36,112 nt of DNA. It comes from Oscillospiraceae bacterium (GTDB lineage Bacteria > Bacillota > Clostridia > Oscillospirales > Ruminococcaceae). Every line of letters starts with the position of its first letter. Position 1 is the stretch's first letter. The stretch is from positions 1 to 36,112 of the forward strand of contig JAJQIG010000061.1 of NCBI GenBank assembly GCA_021199335.1, read 5' to 3'. The position numbers and the translations under genes were made by a program. Positions 32,196-36,112 of the stretch are shown here, in pieces. Under the pieces are notes generated by a model. It had not been told where the DNA came from, searched no databases, and saw nothing but the letters and a program-made list of their open reading frames with translations.

Positions 32196-33389
32196 CTAAG
32201 TCGTTTTAAATTCAAACGCATCGGAGATGAAGCCTTTAATATCCGTACCATTAATAGTGTCAACGGCGGCAATCTTAAATCGGTATGTCGTATTCGTTTC
32301 AAGCCCCGTAACGGTACAGCCGCATGATGTAACGCTGCCGCACTTGACATATGCCCCCGTATCGGAATTTTGCATATATACTATATAGTAGTCGGCTCTG
32401 CCAACCTGTTTCCACGCAAGACCGATTTTATCCGTTCCCCTTGAGGCAATAACACTTGTCGGGGCGGAAAGGCGGTATGTGTAATTAATGCTGTTCTTCT
32501 TTGCATAGCGTTCCGCATCCGTACCCTCCTCAACAACCATAGTAAGCTTCTGCGGAGTGATTTTTTTATAATGCTTAATAAGGCTGTTTGAAGAGGAATC
32601 ATAGGTATAATAAGCCGCATACGCCGAATTTGAGCCCGTAACACGCAGATAAGTCGGCTCGTCCGAGGCAAAGTTCACCATATAGCCAAACGCATATTTA
32701 TCAACGGTTGATCTTTGCGGAACGGATATTGCAAGCAGCTTCGGGCAGTTATAGAAAGCGGCGTAAATAGTCGAAACCTTATGCGGAAGAGTAACCTCCG
32801 AAAGGGAAAGGCAGTTCGCAAAAGCGCCGCTTCCAATGCATGACAGGGTTGAAGAATAGTTTGTAAATGTAACGGACTGAAGGGCGGAGCAGCAATAGAA
32901 CGCATAGTCAAAAATTCCGCCGCCATAGTAGCTGCCGTATATTTCACTCTCGCAGACATCTCCCCTAAAAACAACGGTTTTAAGGTTAACGCAGCCGAAG
33001 AACGCTCTTTCTCCGACACATTCGATATCTCCCCTAACGTCAACGGATCTAAGGTTTACGCAGCAGGCAAAGGCGTTGCTTCCAATTCCTCCCCAACAGG
33101 TAGATGGAATTGTAACACTTGTAATGCTTTTATCTCCCGAAAAAGCGCCGTCGGCAATATAAACGGCATCGGAGGGGATAGTAATTGCTCCGCCGCTTCC
33201 TTTATAGTCGGAAACAAACAGGTCGCCCTGCTTATCCTTTGCCATAACGAATCCGCCCTTGACAGTGTATTCCGAATCCGAAACAACGCTTGCGCCGTTG
33301 AGCGCAGAAGCATTGAGGGGAACGACATTCACCGTTCCGAAAGCAAGCACGGCTGAAATTGCCGCACCGATAATTTTTGTCAGTTTCAT
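32196..33389 (-). CDS. BspA-type leucine-rich-repeat protein with Fn3 domain
   Basis: 397 residues, secreted. Residues 1-31 are a signal peptide (MKLTKIIGAAISAVLAFG, cut near ASA). Residues about 60-260 hold six or so LRR_5 (BspA) units such as IADGAFSGDKSITSVTIPS, IGSNAFACCVNLRSVDV, IGSGAFANCLSLSEVTLP, which often act in adhesion. Residues about 305-397 are a fibronectin type III domain (APTSVIASRGTDKIGLAWKQVG, VTGLETNTTYRFKIAAVD). No sorting signal or anchor is seen. ATG at 33389 follows AGGGGA. Many cysteines occur in the repeats (ACCVN, YCCSA), more than usual for a secreted protein of an anaerobe. Confidence 0.9.
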   Translation of the reverse strand: MKLTKIIGAAISAVLAFGTVNVVPLNASALNGASVVSDSEYTVKGGFVMAKDKQGDLFVSDYKGSGGAITIPSDAVYIADGAFSGDKSITSVTIPSTCWGGIGSNAFACCVNLRSVDVRGDIECVGERAFFGCVNLKTVVFRGDVCESEIYGSYYGGGIFDYAFYCCSALQSVTFTNYSSTLSCIGSGAFANCLSLSEVTLPHKVSTIYAAFYNCPKLLAISVPQRSTVDKYAFGYMVNFASDEPTYLRVTGSNSAYAAYYTYDSSSNSLIKHYKKITPQKLTMVVEEGTDAERYAKKNSINYTYRLSAPTSVIASRGTDKIGLAWKQVGRADYYIVYMQNSDTGAYVKCGSVTSCGCTVTGLETNTTYRFKIAAVDTINGTDIKGFISDAFEFKTT

Positions 33390-33442
33390 TGCAAATCCCC
33401 TTTTTATTACCCTGAAAGGTTCCATACATTCCATATAAATAA

Positions 33443-33471
33443 ATTATATACCATTTCGTAAAAAAAAGCAA
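33443..33471 (-). promoter_or_regulatory. Promoter of the LRR protein gene
   Basis: Minus strand: -35 TTGCTT (33466-33471), 17-base spacer, -10 TATAAT (33443-33448). Confidence 0.8.
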
Positions 33472-33501
33472 TAGAAAACTGAAAAACCCTCAGCCTGTTT
33501 T

Positions 33502-34875
33502 TTATTCGGTTAAGCCCTCCGCCGCAATTTTCTTTGCAAGCTTTTTTCGCACAATAATATAGCATACAATATGCGCCGCAACGGTTATAATCCACGAAAC
33601 GGGGTAGGAGAGATAAATTGTTGTAACGTTGTGATACTTTTCAACATTAAAGACGGTTGCTATCCAAAGGAGCCTTAATCCACAGGCGCCAAGCAGCGAA
33701 ACTATCATTGGCATAATGGAATATCCTATCCCCCTCAGCGCACCGACCATAACATCCATAATTCCGCAAAGCCAATAGATGTTGAAGATAATCCTCATTC
33801 GATAGAGTCCCGCCTCAATAACCTCGGGACTTTTTGAATAAATCCCCAAGAGCTGATTTCCGAAGAGCAAGCCGAGCTGCCCAAGCACCGCTCCCGTCAC
33901 AATTACACAGGCAAGACCTCTTACAAGAATTTTTGTAAGGCGGTCATATTTTTTTGCGCCGAAGTTCTGGCTTGTAAAGGAAATTGTCGATTGATAAAAT
34001 GAGTTCATCGCAACGTAAATAAAGCCTTCGATATTCTGTGCGGCTGAATTTCCCGCAACGGTAATGTTTCCGAAAAGATTTACGGAGGACTGTATTACAA
34101 CGTTTGAAAGGGAGAAAATCACTCCTTGAAAGCCGGCAGGAAGTCCGACCCTTATTATGGCGAGGAGCTTCTTTTTATCAATTCTAAGCTCCGACCATAT
34201 AAGCTGAATCCCCCCCGTTTCATGATGTAGGCAGCGCACAATAAGCACAGCCGAAGCCGTTTCCGATATTGCCGTAGCAAGCGCAACGCCCGCAACGTCC
34301 ATCTTCAAGCCTATAACAAATATAAGGTTAAGTATAACATTAATTATTCCCGAACAGAAAAGGTAAAAAAGCGGACGTTTTGTATCCCCGACCGCTCTCA
34401 GCAGGGCGCTGCCGAAGTTATAGATCATCATTGATGTCATGCCGACAAAATAAATTCGGAGATACACTACCGCAGGCTCAAGCACTTCGTCCGGAGTTTT
34501 CATAAGCACAAGAAGCTGCCTTGCAAAAACAATTCCTATAACGGTAAGCAAAATTCCGCTGAAAACACTTATAAGCATTGCCGTATGTACGGTTTTGCTA
34601 AGCTCCCTGACCTCCCCTGCGCCGTAATGCCTTGCCGCAAGGACGTTTGCGCCTATCGAAAGGCCTATAAAAAGGTTGGTTAAAAGATTTATAAGCGCAC
34701 TGTTTGAGCCGACAGCCGCAAGGGAATTATCCCCGGCAAATCTTCCCACAACAACGATGTCAGCCGCATTAAAAAGCAGCTGCAAAATGCTTGAAAGCAT
34801 AAGCGGCAATGTAAAAATAAGCATTTTCTTGAGAATTGAGCCGCTGCACATATCAAGCTCATAATGTTTTTCCAT
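33502..34875 (-). CDS. MATE-family efflux transporter
   Basis: 457 residues, 12 membrane segments, full length. KMLIFTLPLMLSSILQLLFNAADIVVVGRFAGDNSLAAVGSNSAL at the start is the typical first segment pair of MATE (NorM/DinF-like) proteins; INVILNLIFVIGLKMDVAGVALATAISE and GLPAGFQGVIFSLSNVVIQSSVN are the matching middle and second-half marks. Exports drugs or metabolites with sodium or protons; substrate unknown. ATG at 34875 with GGGAG upstream. Divergent from ybaK; a perfect palindrome lies between at 34951-34966. The last 25 residues are charged and basic. Confidence 0.95.
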   Translation of the reverse strand: MEKHYELDMCSGSILKKMLIFTLPLMLSSILQLLFNAADIVVVGRFAGDNSLAAVGSNSALINLLTNLFIGLSIGANVLAARHYGAGEVRELSKTVHTAMLISVFSGILLTVIGIVFARQLLVLMKTPDEVLEPAVVYLRIYFVGMTSMMIYNFGSALLRAVGDTKRPLFYLFCSGIINVILNLIFVIGLKMDVAGVALATAISETASAVLIVRCLHHETGGIQLIWSELRIDKKKLLAIIRVGLPAGFQGVIFSLSNVVIQSSVNLFGNITVAGNSAAQNIEGFIYVAMNSFYQSTISFTSQNFGAKKYDRLTKILVRGLACVIVTGAVLGQLGLLFGNQLLGIYSKSPEVIEAGLYRMRIIFNIYWLCGIMDVMVGALRGIGYSIMPMIVSLLGACGLRLLWIATVFNVEKYHNVTTIYLSYPVSWIITVAAHIVCYIIVRKKLAKKIAAEGLTE

Positions 34876-34950
34876 TTACAATCACTTCTCTCCCCCAAAA
34901 AATTCAGCAAAGTCACTTTTTTATGATAGCACATAATATGCAGAATTTTG

Positions 34951-34966
34951 TTACATATTTATGTAA
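34951..34966. promoter_or_regulatory. Palindrome between MATE gene and ybaK (candidate operator)
   Basis: TTACATA, TT, TATGTAA: perfect seven-base arms. It lies 25 bases upstream of the ybaK -35 box and about 75 bases upstream of the MATE start, the usual place for a TetR/MarR-type operator. Confidence 0.5.
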
Positions 34967-34991
34967 TTTCGGTGCTGATTTTTTCCCGCTA

Positions 34992-35020
34992 TTGAAATAT
35001 TTTCGGCATTATGATAAAAT
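34992..35020 (+). promoter_or_regulatory. Promoter of ybaK
   Basis: -35 TTGAAA (34992-34997), 17-base spacer, -10 TAAAAT (35015-35020). AGAAGG follows at 35030-35035. Confidence 0.8.
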
Positions 35021-35044
35021 AAATAGGAAAGAAGGTTCTTGCTT

Positions 35045-35515
35045 ATGAATAAAACCAATGCCGTAAGGCTTCTTGAAGCGGCGGGAATAAAGCTCCGCAC
35101 CGCAGAATATACAGTCGATGAAAACGACCTTTCGGGAATCCATGTTGCAGAGCAGCTTGGGCAGCCGCCCGAGCAGGTCTTTAAGACCCTTGTCCTCAGG
35201 GGCGAAAAAACAGGCTTCCTTGTGTGCTGCATACCCGTTGCGGAGGAGCTGGACCTCAAAAAAGCGGCAAAAGCGGCGGGAGATAAAAAGGTTGAGATGA
35301 TTCCCATGAAGGAGCTTCTCCCGACTACGGGATATATAAGGGGAGGCTGCTCCCCCGTTGGGATGAAAAAGAAATTCCCCACTTTTATTGATGAAACAGC
35401 AATTCTTTTCGATGAAATTGCCGTAAGCGCAGGCGTAAGGGGAGGGCAAATTATCATTTCCCCCGATGATTTATGCGCTTATACCGAAGCGACGTTTATT
35501 GACCTTACGGTGTAA
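35045..35515 (+). CDS. ybaK: Cys-tRNA(Pro)/Cys deacylase YbaK/EbsC
   Basis: 156 residues. Removes cysteine wrongly attached to tRNA-Pro. Family marks: AGIKLRTAEYTVDEN near the start, VFKTLVLRGEKTGFLVCCIPVAEELDLKKAAKAAG with the conserved Lys, and TTGYIRGGCSPVGMKKKFPTFIDE, the YbaK signature. ATG at 35045 with AAGG upstream; a TTG two codons earlier is not needed. It is followed after eight bases by a small membrane protein gene. Confidence 0.94.
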   Translation: MNKTNAVRLLEAAGIKLRTAEYTVDENDLSGIHVAEQLGQPPEQVFKTLVLRGEKTGFLVCCIPVAEELDLKKAAKAAGDKKVEMIPMKELLPTTGYIRGGCSPVGMKKKFPTFIDETAILFDEIAVSAGVRGGQIIISPDDLCAYTEATFIDLTV

Positions 35516-35523
35516 AAAAAATT

Positions 35524-35973
35524 ATGATAAAAATAATTATTATCGCAGTCTTTATTGCTGCTGTCACGGCGTTACTCATCCTTAGCAAACGTCTTTTGAG
35601 ACGCAGGGATAATTATATCGGCGGAATAAACAGCTTTGTTGACAAATGCAACCGTTTCGAGGGGATTGTGCTTGATGTTAAGGACGTTCCGATCGACCGT
35701 GACGGGAACGAAATCAGGGCGGTTATACTCCAATTTCGTGATGATGCCAACAGGCGAACCATTGTCCACCGTTACACGGGGAGCAGCGGCAGGCGCTACA
35801 GCCGTGGGGATAAGGTTGAGGTTTACTATTGTGAAAAAAGCGACTCCGCCTGCATAAAAAATGACAATCCTTTTTACCGAAAAGCGAAAAGATGCAGTGC
35901 GCTTTCCGTTCTGTGCCGATTTGCGGCGGTTATTTTGGTTTTAATGGGGATAATACTATTATCCTCACTGTAG
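35524..35973 (+). CDS. Small membrane protein, DUF3592-like
   Basis: 149 residues. Membrane segments at about 3-20 and 125-147, with a beta-rich domain of about 95 residues between them (FEGIVLDVKDVPIDRDGNEIRAVILQFRDD, RYSRGDKVEVYYCEKSD). This topology and the GDKVEVYY segment resemble DUF3592. Function unknown. ATG at 35524, eight bases after the ybaK stop; the RBS is poor, so translation probably depends on coupling to ybaK. Confidence 0.7.
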   Translation: MIKIIIIAVFIAAVTALLILSKRLLRRRDNYIGGINSFVDKCNRFEGIVLDVKDVPIDRDGNEIRAVILQFRDDANRRTIVHRYTGSSGRRYSRGDKVEVYYCEKSDSACIKNDNPFYRKAKRCSALSVLCRFAAVILVLMGIILLSSL

Positions 35974-36020
35974 AAAAGCTGTAATTTGCCAAACATACAC
36001 TAATTAAGTATAATTAACTA

Positions 36021-36049
36021 TTGACAATCCATTGCTTAAATGATACAAT
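36021..36049 (+). promoter_or_regulatory. Promoter near the right edge
   Basis: -35 TTGACA (36021-36026), 17-base spacer, -10 TACAAT (36044-36049), reading toward the window end. An extended -10 (TGGTATAAT, 36099-36107) follows. The gene they drive lies outside the window. Confidence 0.75.
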
Positions 36050-36112
36050 ATTAGATAATGGGAATCTCTAATAACTCACCCACTATCCTATAGATTTGTG
36101 GTATAATACTTC

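Overview
The window comes from a motile Gram-positive bacterium of the class Clostridia, probably an Oscillospiraceae/Lachnospiraceae-type gut anaerobe. This rests on the C-terminal end of a flagellin at the left edge, two spore-related genes (spoVAC, spoVT), lipoprotein and signal-anchor proteins without an outer-membrane set, strong AAGGAGG-type ribosome binding sites, near-consensus sigma-A promoters with 17-bp spacers, and a HrcA/CIRCE operator in front of groESL. The species cannot be named from the sequence alone.

Layout, left to right. (1) 1-1500: flagellin tail, a strong hairpin, a signal-anchored surface protein and a secreted beta-rich protein, closed by a terminator. (2) 1544-6257, minus strand: a four-gene MacAB-type export operon (very long coiled-coil adaptor, FtsX-type permease, lipoprotein, ATPase). 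The permease and the lipoprotein both carry low-complexity Met-rich tracts. (3) 6258-8810: an intergenic repeat, then groEL and groES with CIRCE. (4) 8876-14175: EamA transporter, Cys-cluster protein, orphan spoVAC, and a minus-strand set (metallophosphoesterase, tautomerase, 8-oxoguanine glycosylase, DUF6062-like protein), then tspO. (5) 14186-19538, minus: a complete arginine-to-spermidine operon (speD, speA, speE, speB) followed by a ClC chloride channel. (6) 19694-21144, minus: an orphan LytTR response regulator and spoVT. (7) 21318-27121, plus: membrane-anchored GH25 lysozyme, aldose-1-epimerase-like protein, then a signalling cluster of FapA/DUF342, CheY, an MshEN-like/CheX-like hybrid and an AIM24/TIGR00266 protein. 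(8) 27279-31882, minus: hflX, a tiny gene for a 24-residue peptide with its own promoter and terminator, an orphan BtuF/FhuD-like lipoprotein, an XRE regulator, and class II fructose-bisphosphate aldolase. (9) 32196-35973: BspA-type leucine-rich-repeat protein with an Fn3 domain, a MATE exporter, then ybaK and a small membrane protein, and promoters at the right edge.

Most of this is ordinary chromosomal backbone. The parts that stand out are the FapA-CheY-CheX hybrid-AIM24 cluster, the free-standing 24-residue peptide gene at 28904-28978, the Met-rich MacAB-type exporter, a three-copy structured intergenic repeat (near 6407, 24853 and 30784), and two near-identical palindromic terminators (1511 and 6676). 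I saw no rRNA, tRNA, CRISPR array, intact insertion sequence or prophage.
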